The notes: generated by a model from the sequence alone, not told the origin. 53,270 nt of DNA from an uncultured Oscillospiraceae bacterium (GCA_934661735.1 CAKUJN010000002.1:1-53270), one strand, 5' to 3'; positions 7,258 to 16,928 are shown, counted from the stretch's first letter. Program-made: numbers and translations.

Positions 7258-7539
7258 ATGTCCGATTTCTTCTGCAAGCTTCTGACACCGTGGAACGCCG
7301 GCGCGCTGTTTGATACCGAGGCTGAATTCCATGCCTTTCTGCTGCGCCGCAACCAGGCTCTGAACACCATCCGCGTGATTCTGTTCGCCGTCGCGGCGGT
7401 GTGCCTGCTGCTGTCCTACGCCACCGACCGGAAGCTCTGGAACTATATCGCCGTCGGCGCGCTGGTTCTTGCGCTGGGCGTCACGCTTCTGTACGGCCGG
7501 AACGAAAAGGAGCTTCCGGACGGCCTCCGCGAAAAATAG
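7258..7539 (+). CDS. Small two-TM membrane protein, unknown
   Basis: The product is 93 aa. A soluble N-terminus of about 38 residues is followed by two hydrophobic segments (about 39-55 and 62-79) and a charged tail (GRNEKELPDGLREK). The start is ATG 7258, with SD AGGGAG and a matching promoter; longer in-frame extensions run through the repeat region and are discarded. I do not recognise the family. It is monocistronic, ending at a pair of terminators. Confidence 0.65.
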   Translation: MSDFFCKLLTPWNAGALFDTEAEFHAFLLRRNQALNTIRVILFAVAAVCLLLSYATDRKLWNYIAVGALVLALGVTLLYGRNEKELPDGLREK

Positions 7540-7562
7540 TCCTCCATCGACACGTATAAAAC

Positions 7563-7587
7563 GGGTGCGCCGCACTGCGGCGCACCC
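7563..7587 (+). terminator. Stem-loop after the 7258 gene
   Basis: An 11-bp GC-rich perfect stem (7563-7573 with 7577-7587) lies 23 bp after the stop, with little T-run. Confidence 0.6.
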
Positions 7588-7604
7588 TTCAGGCTGTCGA
7601 AAAG

Positions 7605-7648
7605 CCTCGTAGAGTTCGCGCCTGCGGGCGCGAACTCTACGAGGTTTT
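7605..7648. terminator. Bidirectional terminator, 18-bp stem
   Basis: A perfect 18-bp stem (7605-7622 with 7627-7644) with a 4-nt loop. It is flanked by TTTT on the plus side and AAAA on the other, so it can stop both convergent genes. Its arm sequence (GAGTTCGCGCC) also occurs in the dispersed element at 7081-7109. Confidence 0.85.
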
Positions 7649-7649
7649 C

Positions 7650-8387
7650 TCATTCTCCGCTCTCCGCCGGCCGGACGGGCGGCCGACGCTTCTTCAGCTT
7701 CGGCTTCGCCGTCTGCCAGACATAGGCCAGAAGCAGCAGACTGCTTCCTCCATAGGTCAGCACGATTTCCCAGCCGCCGCCCGCCAGCGACACGCCGCCG
7801 AAATACACGCCCGCCATGGAGAAAAACGCAAGTGCACACCGGTCACCGCGGTCAAAGCAGAAGCTCGCGGCACAATAGGACGCCAGCATATAGCAGATCA
7901 CGGCAAACAGCATAAAGCAGTAGTCCGCAATCGCCGGATCAATGGTCCACCGCCGGAAGTCATAAAACAGCCGCGCCACATAAAACAGAATCAGCGGCAC
8001 ATAGTACAGCACATGCACCTGCTCCGACCGGCACCGCAGCATCAGCGCCCGCAGCAGCGACAGCGCCGCCAGCACGCCGAACACCGCGATATAGCGCGCC
8101 GCGCCGCTCTCGGCGACAATCGTAACGCCGCAGCCTGCAATCAGAAGCAGCGCGCCCAGCGTCGTCAGCAGCAGATCCGCCATACACCGGCCAAGCACGT
8201 CCGTGTACTTTCTGCGCTGCTTGCGCGTGAGCGCCACCGCCAGAAACAGCAGACAGGCAATCACGCTGAACACGATCAATCCCGTGAGCTTCCCGTCTTT
8301 CAGCTGCACCGCGCGCAGGATAAAGCCGATCAGCGCCGTGCCCGCCGCCAGACCGGACGCCGACGCGCCGTTCAGATTCTTTTTCAT
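7650..8387 (-). CDS. Multi-pass integral membrane protein, unknown
   Basis: The 245-aa protein has about seven hydrophobic segments spread from residue 10 to 230, a basic loop after TM2 (RKQRRKY) and a basic C-terminal tail (KPKLKKRRPPVRP). Starting at ATG 8387, it has SD GGAGGA 7 bases upstream. No enzymatic or transporter motif is visible. It is single-gene, facing the 7258 gene across the shared terminator. Confidence 0.75.
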   Translation of the reverse strand: MKKNLNGASASGLAAGTALIGFILRAVQLKDGKLTGLIVFSVIACLLFLAVALTRKQRRKYTDVLGRCMADLLLTTLGALLLIAGCGVTIVAESGAARYIAVFGVLAALSLLRALMLRCRSEQVHVLYYVPLILFYVARLFYDFRRWTIDPAIADYCFMLFAVICYMLASYCAASFCFDRGDRCALAFFSMAGVYFGGVSLAGGGWEIVLTYGGSSLLLLAYVWQTAKPKLKKRRPPVRPAESGE

Positions 8388-8429
8388 ACCGCATCCTCCA
8401 GAACCGGATTGTGTGATTTCATATGCTGT

Positions 8430-8458
8430 AGTATAGCACAGCTTTCCCTGATTTTACA
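8430..8458 (-). promoter_or_regulatory. Possible promoter for the 7650-8387 gene
   Basis: On the minus strand TGTAAA (8458-8453), a 17-bp spacer and TATACT (8435-8430), 43 bp before the start. The -35 is weak. Confidence 0.45.
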
Positions 8459-8562
8459 GTCCCTCGGCGCATGGAATTTCATTTTTCCGCTCTGACGCGC
8501 CGCGCGGTGCGTTTTTTGTCGAAAAAATACGCGTTTTTTGCGAATTTTTTCTGATTTTCAGC

Positions 8563-8591
8563 TTGCTTTTTTGAAAAAACAGTGGTATAAT
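8563..8591 (+). promoter_or_regulatory. Promoter of the rimP-ribF operon
   Basis: TTGCTT (8563-8568), a 17-bp spacer and TATAAT (8586-8591), in an AT-rich tract about 75 bp before rimP. Confidence 0.7.
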
Positions 8592-8619
8592 TCAGATATT
8601 CTTATAGTAGTTTTACTAG

Positions 8620-8643
8620 AGAGTGGGGATTTTTCCCCACTCT
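8620..8643 (+). promoter_or_regulatory. Leader hairpin before rimP
   Basis: A 10-bp stem (8620-8629 with 8634-8643) with a TTTT loop, followed by TTCTTG, lies within the 5' leader just upstream of the SD. A similar short hairpin before rimP is common in Clostridia as far as I recall. It could attenuate or stabilise the transcript. Confidence 0.6.
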
Positions 8644-8667
8644 TTCTTGTTGAGAAAGGATGTTTTT

Positions 8668-9120
8668 ATGAAGATCACGCAGCAGGTCTGGGAATTCGCC
8701 GAGCCTGTGGTCCAGGCGCACGGCTGCTCGCTGTGGGACGTGGAATACGTCCGCGAGGGCGGACAGTGGTTCCTGCGGCTCTACATCGACAAGGACGGCG
8801 GCGTCAACATCGCCGACTGCGAGGCCATTTCCCGCGCCGTGGACCCGATTCTGGACGAAAAGGACCCCATCCCCGACAGCTACAGCTTTGAGGTCTGCTC
8901 GGCCGGACTTGAGCGCCAGCTCAAGCGCCCGTCCGATTTTGAACAGTTCATGGGCAGTTCCGTCACCGTGCGGCTGTACACCGCGAAAAACGGGCAGAAG
9001 GAATTCACCGGCACGCTTGCCGGCTATGATAACGGCACAGTCACAATCGACCTTGCCGGCACACCCGCCGTATTTGAAAAATCCGAGGTCGCCATGGTGC
9101 GGCTTCACGCCGATTTTTAA
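8668..9120 (+). CDS. rimP: Ribosome maturation factor RimP
   Basis: 150 aa, the usual length. The N-terminal domain carries CSLWDVEYVREGGQWFLRLYIDKDGGV and ADCEAISRAVDPILD; the linker segment YSFEVCSAGLERQLKRPSDF is the family signature; the C-terminal SH3-like domain follows. RimP assists 30S subunit maturation in the cytoplasm. ATG 8668 has SD GAAAGGA; an upstream in-frame ATG at 8623 lies in the leader hairpin and is rejected. It is the first gene of the operon, 19 bp before nusA. Confidence 0.95.
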   Translation: MKITQQVWEFAEPVVQAHGCSLWDVEYVREGGQWFLRLYIDKDGGVNIADCEAISRAVDPILDEKDPIPDSYSFEVCSAGLERQLKRPSDFEQFMGSSVTVRLYTAKNGQKEFTGTLAGYDNGTVTIDLAGTPAVFEKSEVAMVRLHADF

Positions 9121-9139
9121 CGAGGAGGAATACAGAAAA

Positions 9140-10234
9140 ATGAACGCCGAAATATTTGCCGCTCTGGCGCAGCTGGAAAAGGAGCGCGGCATCCCGCAGT
9201 CGTATATGATCGACAAGATCACGCAGGCGCTGGTCGCCGCCTATAAAAAGGACAGAGACGGCTACACCGACAACGTTTTCGTCGAGGTCGACGGCAACGA
9301 CATGAAGATGTACGTCCAGAAAGAGGTCGTCGACGACGTCATCTCCCCCAGTACCGAAATTTCGCTGGACGCGGCGCAGAAGATCAACAAGCACGCGCAG
9401 CTGGGCGATCTGGTCAACGTCGACGTCAAGACGCAGGCCTTCGGCCGCATCGCCGCCCAGACGGCCAAGCAGGTCATCATTCAGGGTATCCGCGAGGCCG
9501 AGCGCGGCATGGTCTTTGACGCCTATGCCTCCAAGGAGCATGAAATTCTCTCCGCCACCGTCCTGCGCATCGCGCCCGACAGCGGCGACATGATCGTCCG
9601 CATCGGCGGCGCAGACAAGACCGACGCGCTGCTTTCCGCCTCCGAGCAGGTGCGCGGCGAGCACTATAAGGAGGGCGACATTATCCGCGTCTACGTCGTG
9701 GAGGTCCGCCGCTCAACGCGCGGCCCGCAGGTCATCGTCTCCCGCACCCATCCCGGCCTTGTCAAGCGGCTGTTCGAGCTTGAGGTTCCCGAAATTGCCT
9801 CCGGCCTTGTGGAAATCAAGTCCATCGCGCGTGAGGCAGGCTCCCGCACCAAGATCGCCGTCCACGCGACCGAAGAAAATATCGACCCCGTCGGCGCATG
9901 CGTCGGCACCCGCGGCGGCAGAGTCGGCGCGGTCGTTGATGAGCTGCACGGCGAAAAAATGGATATCGTCGTCTGGTCCGAGGACCCTGCGCAGTTTGTT
10001 TCCTCCGCGCTCAGCCCTGCCGACGTCGTTTCGGTCACGGTTCTGCCAGGCCTTACCAAGGCGTGCCGCGTGATTGTCCCCGACGATCAGCTGTCGCTGG
10101 CCATCGGCAAGGAGGGCCAGAACGCCCGTCTGGCCGCCAGACTCACCGGCTATAAGATCGACATCAAGCCCGTCTCGCAGGCGGCGGAATTTGACCGGCC
10201 CGCGCCGCAGGAAGAGCCGGAGCAGGCCGAATAA
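9140..10234 (+). CDS. nusA: Transcription termination/antitermination factor NusA
   Basis: 364 aa. The N-terminal domain binds RNA polymerase ([11 protein letters not shown]...[12 protein letters not shown]). The S1 domain lies near 135-200, then KH1 ([22 protein letters not shown]) and KH2 ([29 protein letters not shown]). It stops soon after KH2 with an acidic tail, as in other Firmicutes, and lacks the acidic repeats of E. coli NusA. It modulates pausing and termination. SD AGGAGG sits 10 bases before the ATG. Confidence 0.96.
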   Translation: MNAEIFAALAQLEKERGIPQSYMIDKITQALVAAYKKDRDGYTDNVFVEVDGNDMKMYVQKEVVDDVISPSTEISLDAAQKINKHAQLGDLVNVDVKTQAFGRIAAQTAKQVIIQGIREAERGMVFDAYASKEHEILSATVLRIAPDSGDMIVRIGGADKTDALLSASEQVRGEHYKEGDIIRVYVVEVRRSTRGPQVIVSRTHPGLVKRLFELEVPEIASGLVEIKSIAREAGSRTKIAVHATEENIDPVGACVGTRGGRVGAVVDELHGEKMDIVVWSEDPAQFVSSALSPADVVSVTVLPGLTKACRVIVPDDQLSLAIGKEGQNARLAARLTGYKIDIKPVSQAAEFDRPAPQEEPEQAE

Positions 10235-10265
10235 GCCCGTTCCGCAGGGATAAGGAGGCGTTTTC

Positions 10266-10538
10266 ATGCAAAAGAAAATTCCCATGCGCCAATGCCTCGG
10301 CTGCCGCGAGATGAAGCCTAAGAAAGAGCTGATCCGCGTTGTCCGCTCGCCCGAGGGCGCGCTGAGTCTGGACTTCCGCGGCAAAGCCCCCGGGCGCGGC
10401 GCGTATGTGTGCCCCGATCCGGCGTGTCTGAGAAAGGCACGCAAAAGCAAGGCGCTTGAGCGCGCGTTTGACTGCGCCATTTCGCCCGAGCTGTACGCGG
10501 CGCTGGAGGAACGGATGGAGGCGGGCGATCATGAATGA
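10266..10538 (+). CDS. rnpM: RNase P modulator RnpM (YlxR)
   Basis: 90-aa DUF448 protein with PMRQCLGCREMKPKKELIRVVRSPEG and the GRGAYVC motif. Recent work on Bacillus YlxR shows binding to RNase P RNA. It lies between nusA and ylxQ, the conserved order. SD AAGGAGG precedes the ATG; its last 8 bases overlap the next gene. Confidence 0.93.
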   Translation: MQKKIPMRQCLGCREMKPKKELIRVVRSPEGALSLDFRGKAPGRGAYVCPDPACLRKARKSKALERAFDCAISPELYAALEERMEAGDHE

Positions 10539-10944
10539 AAAATCGCTCTGTCTGCTCGGCCTTGCCCGCAGAGGACGCCGCCTTGAGGTCGGCGAGGAGC
10601 CGGTCGGGAGCGTCTGCCGCTCCGGCCGCGCGCGTCTGGTGCTGATTGCGCAGGATGCGTCCGACCACACCTTCCGCCGTGCGCAGAGCTTCTGCCGCAG
10701 CGGAAAGCCCCCTTATCTGCGCGTCCCGTCCACAAAGGACGAGCTGGGCGGCGCACTGGGCACCGGCCTTTGCGCACTGTGCGCCTTCACCGATCCCGCG
10801 CTCGCGCTGGCGTTCATGCAGACGCTGGCTCCCGAGCTTCAGGACGCGGAAATTCTTGCCGGACTTCAGCGCCAGACCGAGCGCGTACAAAAGCGCCGGC
10901 AGGAGGAAAAGGCGCACCGGAACAACGTCAAACACGGAAAGTAA
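10531..10944 (+). CDS. ylxQ: Ribosomal L7Ae-like protein YlxQ
   Basis: 137 aa of the L7Ae/L30e/S12e/Gadd45 fold, an RNA-binding domain that usually recognises kink-turns: [17 protein letters not shown]...[13 protein letters not shown]...[17 protein letters not shown]. It is longer than Bacillus YlxQ (about 100 aa) because of a basic C-terminal extension ([18 protein letters not shown]). The start at ATG 10531 lies inside rnpM, which implies coupling. It precedes infB by 17 bp. Confidence 0.88.
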   Translation: MNEKSLCLLGLARRGRRLEVGEEPVGSVCRSGRARLVLIAQDASDHTFRRAQSFCRSGKPPYLRVPSTKDELGGALGTGLCALCAFTDPALALAFMQTLAPELQDAEILAGLQRQTERVQKRRQEEKAHRNNVKHGK

Positions 10945-10961
10945 TCACAGGAGGTGGCTGT

Positions 10962-13382
10962 ATGAGCATAGAAATCAAGTATAAGATCAAGGAAGTCGCA
11001 GACGACTTCGCCATGCCCGCCAGGGAGATCATTGAGATTGTGGGCAGATTTTTCCCGAAGCCCAAGAGCAGCTCGCAGAATCTGAACGAGGAGCAGCTGA
11101 ACGTCGTTTTTGACTATATCACGCAGACGCATCAGATCGATTCGATCGAGCAGGTATTCGCAGCGGCCGCGAAGCCCGAACCTGCGCCCGCTCCCGCGCC
11201 AGAGGCGCCGAAGCAGCCTGCCGCGCCCGCCCCTGCCGCTGCGCCCGCGGCAAAGCCCGCGCAGTCCGGCGCACGGCCCGCACAGAACGCGGCGTCTGCG
11301 GCCCGTCCCGCGCAGAACGCGCGGCCACAGCAGCAATCGCAGCCGCAGAACCGCCCGCAGCAGAGCGCACAGCAGCAGCCGAAGCAGCCGCAGCCCGAGC
11401 GCAAGCGCGAGCGCCGCGTCATCGACACCAGCGCCGTCACAGTCAACGCCGACCGCTATGACGACCGCGTCGATTCTCTGGTCTCCGACCGCGTGCAGAA
11501 CTATCAGAGCGGCAAGCAGAAAATCGGCAACAAGAACAAGAAACAGCAGCAGGCCAGAAAGTTCGGCAGCAAGTCCCGCTCGGAGGAGCAGGAGAAGATG
11601 CGCCGTCTCCAGCTGGAAATCGCCAAGAAGGCGCCGCTGGTCGTCAAGATTCCCGACGAGATCACCGTGGGCGAGCTTGCCTCGCGCATGAAGAAAACCG
11701 CTGTCGAGGTTATCAAGTGCCTGATGCGCAACGGCGTCATGGCCACCGTCAACCAGACCATCGACTTTGACACCGCGGAATTTGTCGCGGTGGAGCTGGG
11801 CTGCAAGGTCGAGCGCGAGGTTGTCGTCACCATCGAGGAAAAACTTTTCGACGATCATCAGGATACCGCCGACGAGCTGATCTCCCGTCCGCCGGTCGTC
11901 GTCGTCATGGGCCACGTCGACCACGGAAAGACCTCGCTTCTGGACTATGTGCGCCACGCCAAGGTTGCGGCGGGCGAGGCCGGCGGCATTACGCAGCATA
12001 TCGGCGCGTACACCGTCAAGGTCAACGGCCAGCCGATCACCTTCCTGGACACCCCCGGCCACGCTGCCTTTACCGAGATGCGCGCACGCGGCGCGATGTG
12101 CACCGATATCGCCATTCTGGTCGTGGCCGCCGACGACGGCATCATGCCGCAGACCATCGAGGCCATCAACCACGCAAAGGCCGCCAATATTCCCATCATC
12201 GTCGCCGTCAACAAAATGGATAAGCACGGCGCGAATCCCGACCGCATCCTGACCCAGCTGACCGAGCACGAGCTGACGCCCGCCGAATGGGGCGGCGACA
12301 CCGAGGTCTGCAGGATCTCCGCCAAAACCGGCCAGGGCGTGGATGAGCTTCTGGAAACAGTTCTGCTGACCGCGGAAATGCAGGAGCTGAAGGCCAATCC
12401 CAACCGCGCCGGCAAGGGCAGTGTCATCGAGGCCCGTCTGGACAAGACCCGCGGCCCGATCGCCACGCTTCTGGTTCAGAACGGCACGCTTCATCAAGGC
12501 GATCTGATCATCGCGGGCACGGCTGTGGGCCGCGTGCGCGTCATGACGAACGACAAGGGCCAGCAGGTCAAGGACGCAGGCCCCTCCATTCCTGTTGAGA
12601 TCACCGGCCTGACCGAGGTTCCCACGCCCGGCGATGAATTCAACGCCGTCGCTGACGAGCGCATGGCCCGTCAGCTGGTTGAGCAGAGAAAGCAGAAGAT
12701 CAAGGACGATCTGAACAAGCTCAATCAGAAGGTCACGCTGGAAAGCCTGTTCTCCAAGCTCAAGGAGGGCGAGATGAAGGAGCTGAACCTGATCGTCAAG
12801 GCGGACGTTCAGGGCTCTGCCGAGGCGCTGAAGGCCTCGCTGGAAAAGATTTCGAACGAGGAGGTCCGCGTCCGAGTCATCCATACCGGCGTCGGCGCGA
12901 TCAACGAGTCGGATATCCTGCTTGCCTCCACCTCCAACGCCATCGTCGTCGGCTTCAACGTCCGTCCGAACGATCAGGCGCAGGCCGCGGCCAAGCGCGA
13001 CAAGGTCGACATGCGGATGTACCGCGTCATTTACGACGCCATCAACGAGATTTCCGACGCCATGAAGGGCATGCTTGCGCCGAAGTACCACGAGGTCATC
13101 ATCGGCCACGCCGAGGTCCGTCAGACCTACAAGGTTTCCTCTGTCGGCACGGTTGCAGGCTGCTACGTCAAGGACGGCAAAATCACGCGCGACGCGCAGG
13201 TGCGCGTGCTTCGCGACAATATCGTCATCCACGAGGGCGTGCTCGGCTCGCTCCAGCGCTTCAAGGACTCGGTCAGGGAGGTCGCACAGAATTACGAGTG
13301 CGGCATGTCCATCGACAAGTTCAACGACATCAAGGAAGGCGATATCTTCGAGTGCTTCGTCATGGAGCAGATCAAGAACTGA
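10962..13382 (+). CDS. infB: Translation initiation factor IF-2
   Basis: 806 aa. The N-terminal IF2_N-like segment ([22 protein letters not shown]) is followed by a low-complexity Ala/Pro/Gln linker (about 65-150). A second IF2_N segment lies near 225-290 ([24 protein letters not shown]), then the GTPase domain with GHVDHGKT (about 316), DTPGH and NKMD, and domains II-IV. It delivers initiator fMet-tRNA and promotes subunit joining. SD AGGAGG is present. The Pro/Ala/Gln linker is encoded by a repetitive GC-rich stretch at 11170-11400. Confidence 0.97.
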   Translation: MSIEIKYKIKEVADDFAMPAREIIEIVGRFFPKPKSSSQNLNEEQLNVVFDYITQTHQIDSIEQVFAAAAKPEPAPAPAPEAPKQPAAPAPAAAPAAKPAQSGARPAQNAASAARPAQNARPQQQSQPQNRPQQSAQQQPKQPQPERKRERRVIDTSAVTVNADRYDDRVDSLVSDRVQNYQSGKQKIGNKNKKQQQARKFGSKSRSEEQEKMRRLQLEIAKKAPLVVKIPDEITVGELASRMKKTAVEVIKCLMRNGVMATVNQTIDFDTAEFVAVELGCKVEREVVVTIEEKLFDDHQDTADELISRPPVVVVMGHVDHGKTSLLDYVRHAKVAAGEAGGITQHIGAYTVKVNGQPITFLDTPGHAAFTEMRARGAMCTDIAILVVAADDGIMPQTIEAINHAKAANIPIIVAVNKMDKHGANPDRILTQLTEHELTPAEWGGDTEVCRISAKTGQGVDELLETVLLTAEMQELKANPNRAGKGSVIEARLDKTRGPIATLLVQNGTLHQGDLIIAGTAVGRVRVMTNDKGQQVKDAGPSIPVEITGLTEVPTPGDEFNAVADERMARQLVEQRKQKIKDDLNKLNQKVTLESLFSKLKEGEMKELNLIVKADVQGSAEALKASLEKISNEEVRVRVIHTGVGAINESDILLASTSNAIVVGFNVRPNDQAQAAAKRDKVDMRMYRVIYDAINEISDAMKGMLAPKYHEVIIGHAEVRQTYKVSSVGTVAGCYVKDGKITRDAQVRVLRDNIVIHEGVLGSLQRFKDSVREVAQNYECGMSIDKFNDIKEGDIFECFVMEQIKN

Positions 13383-13396
13383 GTAAAACAAACGAT

Positions 13397-13423
13397 GTGA
13401 TGTGCCGCAGCGCGGCACATCAC
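13397..13423 (+). other. Intra-operon stem-loop between infB and rbfA
   Basis: A perfect 12-bp stem (13397-13408 with 13412-13423) with a 3-nt loop and no T-run, in the 70-bp infB-rbfA gap. It likely acts as an mRNA stability or processing element rather than a terminator. Confidence 0.6.
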
Positions 13424-13452
13424 ACCTGTTATCTTCTCCAAAGGAGGATACT

Positions 13453-13830
13453 ATGGCATCCAACCGAATTGGAAGAATCAATGAGGAAATCCAGCGCGAG
13501 CTGGCCGGACTCATCCGCAATCTCAAGGACCCGCGCGTGCAGACCATGCTGTCCATCACACGCGTGGACACCACCACCGACCTGCGGTATTCCAAAATCT
13601 ACGTCAGCGTGCTGGAGGAAAGCCGCGGCAAAGAGGCGCTCAAGGGCCTGAAATCCGCAGGCGGCTGGCTCCGGCGCGAGCTCGGACAGAAGCTTCAGCT
13701 GCGCTATACGCCGGAACTGGTGTTTGAGCTGGACGACTCTCTGAAATACGGCGCGCATATGTACGATCTGCTGAGCCGTCTCAGCGCGCAGGAGCACCAC
13801 GAGGACGCTGCCGATGATGACAAGGACTGA
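13453..13830 (+). CDS. rbfA: Ribosome-binding factor A
   Basis: 125 aa with a single KH-like domain: RIGRINEEIQRELAGLIRNLKDPRV, SITRVDTTTDLRYSKIYVSVLE and LRYTPELVFELDDSLKYG are family signatures. RbfA binds late 30S precursors and supports cold adaptation. SD AAGGAGG lies 7 bases before the ATG. An acidic tail (HHEDAADDDKD) overlaps the start of the DHH gene by 17 bases. Confidence 0.95.
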   Translation: MASNRIGRINEEIQRELAGLIRNLKDPRVQTMLSITRVDTTTDLRYSKIYVSVLEESRGKEALKGLKSAGGWLRRELGQKLQLRYTPELVFELDDSLKYGAHMYDLLSRLSAQEHHEDAADDDKD

Positions 13831-14767
13831 GGCCGCCGCGTTCCTGCGCGCGCACGACAACTATGTCATTCTGACGCACCGCCGTCCCGACGGCGATACC
13901 GTCGGCTCGGCCGCCGGCCTCTGCCGCGGGCTTCGCGCGATGGGAAAGCGCGCGTCCGTGCTGGACAATCCGCAGCTGACCGCGCGCCTGCGCCCGTATC
14001 TGGACGGACTGACCTGCTCATCCGTGCCGAACGGCGCAACAATCGTCTCAACGGACATCGCGGCGGAGGATTTATTGTGCTTCGGCGCGGAGGCGCTTGC
14101 CGCGCGGCTGTCGCTGGTGCTGGATCACCACGGGCGCAACTCGCTTTCGTGTGAAAATCGTCTGGTCGAGGCCGACCGCGCCGCGTGCGCGGAGATCATC
14201 TACGGTCTGCTGTGCGAGCTTGACGTGACAATCGACCGTCCAACCGCCGAGGCGCTCTATGTCGGCGTTGCAACCGACACCGGCTGCTTCAAGTACTCCA
14301 ACGTCACGGCCGGTACGCTGCGCATCGCGGCGGCGCTGATCGACTGCGGCGCAGACGTCGCGCCGATCAACAAGCTTTTCTTTGACACAAAGTCGTTCTC
14401 CCGCCTTCAGCTGGAGGCCCGTCTGACCGGCAGCGTCGAGCTATACGCCGGCGGTCTGGTCGGCGTATGCACGCTCCCACAGGCGTGGATCAAAGAGCTG
14501 TCCATCACCGAGGACGATATCGATTCCATCTCCGGCTTCGCGCGCTCGATTGAAGGCGTGGAAATCGGCGTCACCATCCGCGAGGTCGAGGGTGGCATGG
14601 GAAAAATCTCCCTGCGCACCAGTCCCCGCTTCGATGCGTGCGCGCTCTGCCGTGAGCTTGGCGGCGGCGGACACAGCGCCGCGGCCGGCGCGTCCGTTGC
14701 GGGCGGAATCGACGCGGCGAAAAAGGCCATGCTGGACGTTCTGCGCCGCAGCGGGCTGGAGCTTTGA
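13814..14767 (+). CDS. nrnA: DHH/DHHA1 phosphoesterase, NrnA-type oligoribonuclease/pAp phosphatase
   Basis: 317 aa. The DHH domain carries THRRPDGDTVGSAAGL (about 21-36), STDIA, LDHHGRN (about 103-109) and VATDTGCFKYSN; the DHHA1 domain ends with the GGGHSAAAG motif (about 290). These are the Mn-binding motifs of NrnA, which degrades 2-5 nt RNA and pAp. It sits at its usual place after rbfA, overlapping it by 17 bases. ATG codons at 13814 and 13817 are equally possible. Confidence 0.92.
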   Translation: MMTRTEAAAFLRAHDNYVILTHRRPDGDTVGSAAGLCRGLRAMGKRASVLDNPQLTARLRPYLDGLTCSSVPNGATIVSTDIAAEDLLCFGAEALAARLSLVLDHHGRNSLSCENRLVEADRAACAEIIYGLLCELDVTIDRPTAEALYVGVATDTGCFKYSNVTAGTLRIAAALIDCGADVAPINKLFFDTKSFSRLQLEARLTGSVELYAGGLVGVCTLPQAWIKELSITEDDIDSISGFARSIEGVEIGVTIREVEGGMGKISLRTSPRFDACALCRELGGGGHSAAAGASVAGGIDAAKKAMLDVLRRSGLEL

Positions 14768-14768
14768 T

Positions 14769-15647
14769 ATGGCAAACGGAATTTTAATCGTAGACAAGCC
14801 CGCAGGCTGGACCAGTCAGGATGTGGCGGCAAAGCTGCGCGGTGTGTTTCATGAGCGCCGCGTCGGCCACGGCGGGACGCTTGACCCGATGGCGACCGGC
14901 GTACTGCCCGTTTTTATTGGACGCGCGACGCGCGCGGCTGAATTCATGGAGTCGGCAGAAAAGGAATACGTCGCAGGTCTCCGCCTCGGCCTTGTCACCA
15001 ATACACAGGACACCAGTGGCGAAACGCTCTGCGAGCAGCCGGTTTCCGTCACGCGTGAACAGCTGGAGGCCGTTCTGCGCCGCTTCACTGGCCCGATCGA
15101 GCAGATTCCGCCCATGTATTCCGCCGTCAAAATCGGCGGCAGAAAGCTCTATGAGCTTGCCCGCAAGGGGCAGGAGATCGAGCGCACGCCGCGCGCGGTC
15201 ACCATTCACGAGCTGGAGCTTCTGGACGGCGGCGGCGCGGACTGGACGCTGCGCGTGCGCTGCACAAAGGGCACCTATGTCCGCACGCTCTGCCACGATA
15301 TCGGCGCGGCGCTTGGCTGCGGCGGGTGCATGTCGTCGCTCCGGCGCACAATGGCAGGCCGTTTTCCGCTGGATGGCGCGCTGACGATGACGCAAATTCT
15401 GGATTTTGCCGCGCAGAACGATCCACAGGCGCTTCTGATGCCGGTGGACGCGCTGTTTTCCCAGCATCCGGCGCTGATCGTCACGCTTCAGCAGGCCGCG
15501 CGCGTGCGCAACGGCGCGGAGGTCCGCGACGGCCAGTTTCCCGACGGCATGTGCCGCGTCTACTGCGAAACAGGCGAGTTTCTGATGCTTGGCGAGGTGC
15601 GCGCACACACGCTCCGCACCGTCAAAAACTTTTTTGAGGTGAACTGA
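14769..15647 (+). CDS. truB: tRNA pseudouridine-55 synthase
   Basis: 292 aa. VDKPAGWTSQDVAAKLR and the catalytic motif GHGGTLDPMATGVLP (Asp about 41) are clear, followed by YVAGLRLG, IPPMYSAVKIGGRKLYELAR and the RCTKGTYVRTLCHDIG block. It makes the T-loop pseudouridine in tRNA. The start lies 1 base after the nrnA stop and no strong SD is seen, so coupling is likely. Confidence 0.95.
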   Translation: MANGILIVDKPAGWTSQDVAAKLRGVFHERRVGHGGTLDPMATGVLPVFIGRATRAAEFMESAEKEYVAGLRLGLVTNTQDTSGETLCEQPVSVTREQLEAVLRRFTGPIEQIPPMYSAVKIGGRKLYELARKGQEIERTPRAVTIHELELLDGGGADWTLRVRCTKGTYVRTLCHDIGAALGCGGCMSSLRRTMAGRFPLDGALTMTQILDFAAQNDPQALLMPVDALFSQHPALIVTLQQAARVRNGAEVRDGQFPDGMCRVYCETGEFLMLGEVRAHTLRTVKNFFEVN

Positions 15648-15648
15648 T

Positions 15649-16554
15649 TTGGATACACAACGCGTCGTCGCGCTCGGTTTTTTTGACGGCGTTCACATCG
15701 GCCACGGCGCGCTTCTGCGCCGCGCACGCCGCCTTGCCGACACGCTGGACCTGACGGCCTGCGCCATGAGTCTGGACGCGGCGCCGTCCTCCGTCATCGG
15801 CGGTTCACCGGCTCCGCTGCTGAGCACCATGGACGAGCGCGCGCTGCTGATGCGGCGCTGCTATGGCATGGACGAGGTCGTCTTTGAGCATTTCGACCGC
15901 GCCATGATGTGCCTGCCGTGGCAGGATTTTCTTACAGAATACCTGATTTCCCAGCTTCACGCGCGCCATGTCGTCTGCGGGCACGATTACCGCTTTGGCC
16001 ACCGCGGCGAGGGCACGCCGCAGCTTCTCGCGGACTTCTGCCGCACGCGCGGCATCGGCTGCGACATTATTCCGCAGGTCGCGCTGGACGGCATTCGCGT
16101 CAGCTCCACCGCAATCCGCGCGCAGCTTGCGTCCGGCGATGTGGAAACGGCGCGGCGCTTTCTCGGCCACCCGCACCTGCTGCGCGGCGAGGTCGTGCAC
16201 GGGCGCGCACTGGGCCGCACCATCGGCGTGCCGACGGCAAATCTGCCGTTCCCGTCCGGCGTTCTGGTCCCGCCCTACGGCGTCTACTGCGGCAAGGCGG
16301 AGCTTACGGACGGCAGCGTACATCCGGCCGTCGTCAACATCGGCGTTCATCCTACCGCCGGCGCGCTGGACGCACCCGTTGCGGAGGCGTGGATTGACGG
16401 CGTGGACGCGGAGCTTTACGGCCGGACGCTGAATCTCTGGCTGTACTGCATGCTCCGTCCGGAGCGGAAATTTGACTCAATGGAATCGCTCAGGGCGCAG
16501 ATCCTGACCGACCGTGAGCAGACAATCGCATATTTCTCCGCAAAAACGGAATAA
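15649..16554 (+). CDS. ribF: Bifunctional riboflavin kinase / FAD synthetase
   Basis: 301 aa. The N-terminal FAD synthetase nucleotidyltransferase part has LGFFDGVHIGHGALL and VSSTAIRAQLASGDV; the C-terminal kinase part has GRTIGVPTANLPFP, PPYGVYCG and VNIGVHPT. It makes FMN and then FAD from riboflavin. The start is TTG 15649 behind GAGGTG, 1 base after the truB stop; no ATG precedes the conserved strand. It is the last gene of the operon, ending at a strong terminator. Confidence 0.94.
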   Translation: MDTQRVVALGFFDGVHIGHGALLRRARRLADTLDLTACAMSLDAAPSSVIGGSPAPLLSTMDERALLMRRCYGMDEVVFEHFDRAMMCLPWQDFLTEYLISQLHARHVVCGHDYRFGHRGEGTPQLLADFCRTRGIGCDIIPQVALDGIRVSSTAIRAQLASGDVETARRFLGHPHLLRGEVVHGRALGRTIGVPTANLPFPSGVLVPPYGVYCGKAELTDGSVHPAVVNIGVHPTAGALDAPVAEAWIDGVDAELYGRTLNLWLYCMLRPERKFDSMESLRAQILTDREQTIAYFSAKTE

Positions 16555-16557
16555 ACG

Positions 16558-16592
16558 GCACCCTCCACAGACGTGGAGGGTGCTTTCTTTTC
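16558..16592 (+). terminator. Operon terminator after ribF
   Basis: A perfect 11-bp stem (16558-16568 with 16573-16583) and TTTCTTTTT, beginning 3 bases after the stop. Confidence 0.92.
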
Positions 16593-16647
16593 CGGTTGGC
16601 ACCGGAGTGCCTCTTTTGCGGCAAGGCCGCAACCGTGCCTCCGGCGG

Positions 16648-16681
16648 CCCATTCTTTTCTGCCTTGCCAGAAAAGAATGGG
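16648..16681. repeat. Covarying hairpin module (CCTTGC loop), copy A
   Basis: A perfect 14-bp stem (16648-16661 with 16668-16681) with loop CCTTGC. A related hairpin at 36637-36668 has a different but still perfectly paired stem and loop TCTTGC. The module lies in the repeat-filled convergent junction between ribF and the HAD gene (16593-17339), which holds no credible gene. Confidence 0.75.
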
Positions 16682-16821
16682 GAGAAAAGAGGCGCCGGAG
16701 ACGCGTTATATTGCGCGCTCACGCGCGCGATTTTTTGGCCGCTCCGCGGCCTGAACGCCCTATTCGGGCGCAGAATTGCCATTTTCCCGATAGCTTATTG
16801 TTCCGATATTGCTTACAGGTC

Positions 16822-16895
16822 TGTAGGGGCCGATGGCGAGCGCATCCGTAGCGCTCCTTCGTCGCTGACGGCTGCGCTCACCATCGGCCCCTACA
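16822..16895. repeat. TGTAGGGGCCGATGG inverted-repeat element, copy 1
   Basis: A 15-bp perfect outer stem (16822-16836 with 16881-16895), extended by about 8 more paired bases (GAGCGCA/TGCGCTC). The loop segment (GCATCCGTAGCGCTCC...) occurs in opposite orientation in the copy at 36491. Confidence 0.8.
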
Positions 16896-16928
16896 AACGT
16901 TTACAAAAAACGAACAGGGCGGACAGAG

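Noticed and set aside
10866..13595. 909-codon open frame on the minus strand opposite infB
   Set aside because: It is antisense to an unmistakable IF-2 gene, lacks an SD and reads as Leu/Val/Asp/His-rich mirror sequence. GC-rich third positions open long antisense frames.
16822..16895. Insertion sequence ends
   Set aside because: The inverted repeats enclose under 50 bases and no transposase gene is present. It is treated as a dispersed hairpin repeat.
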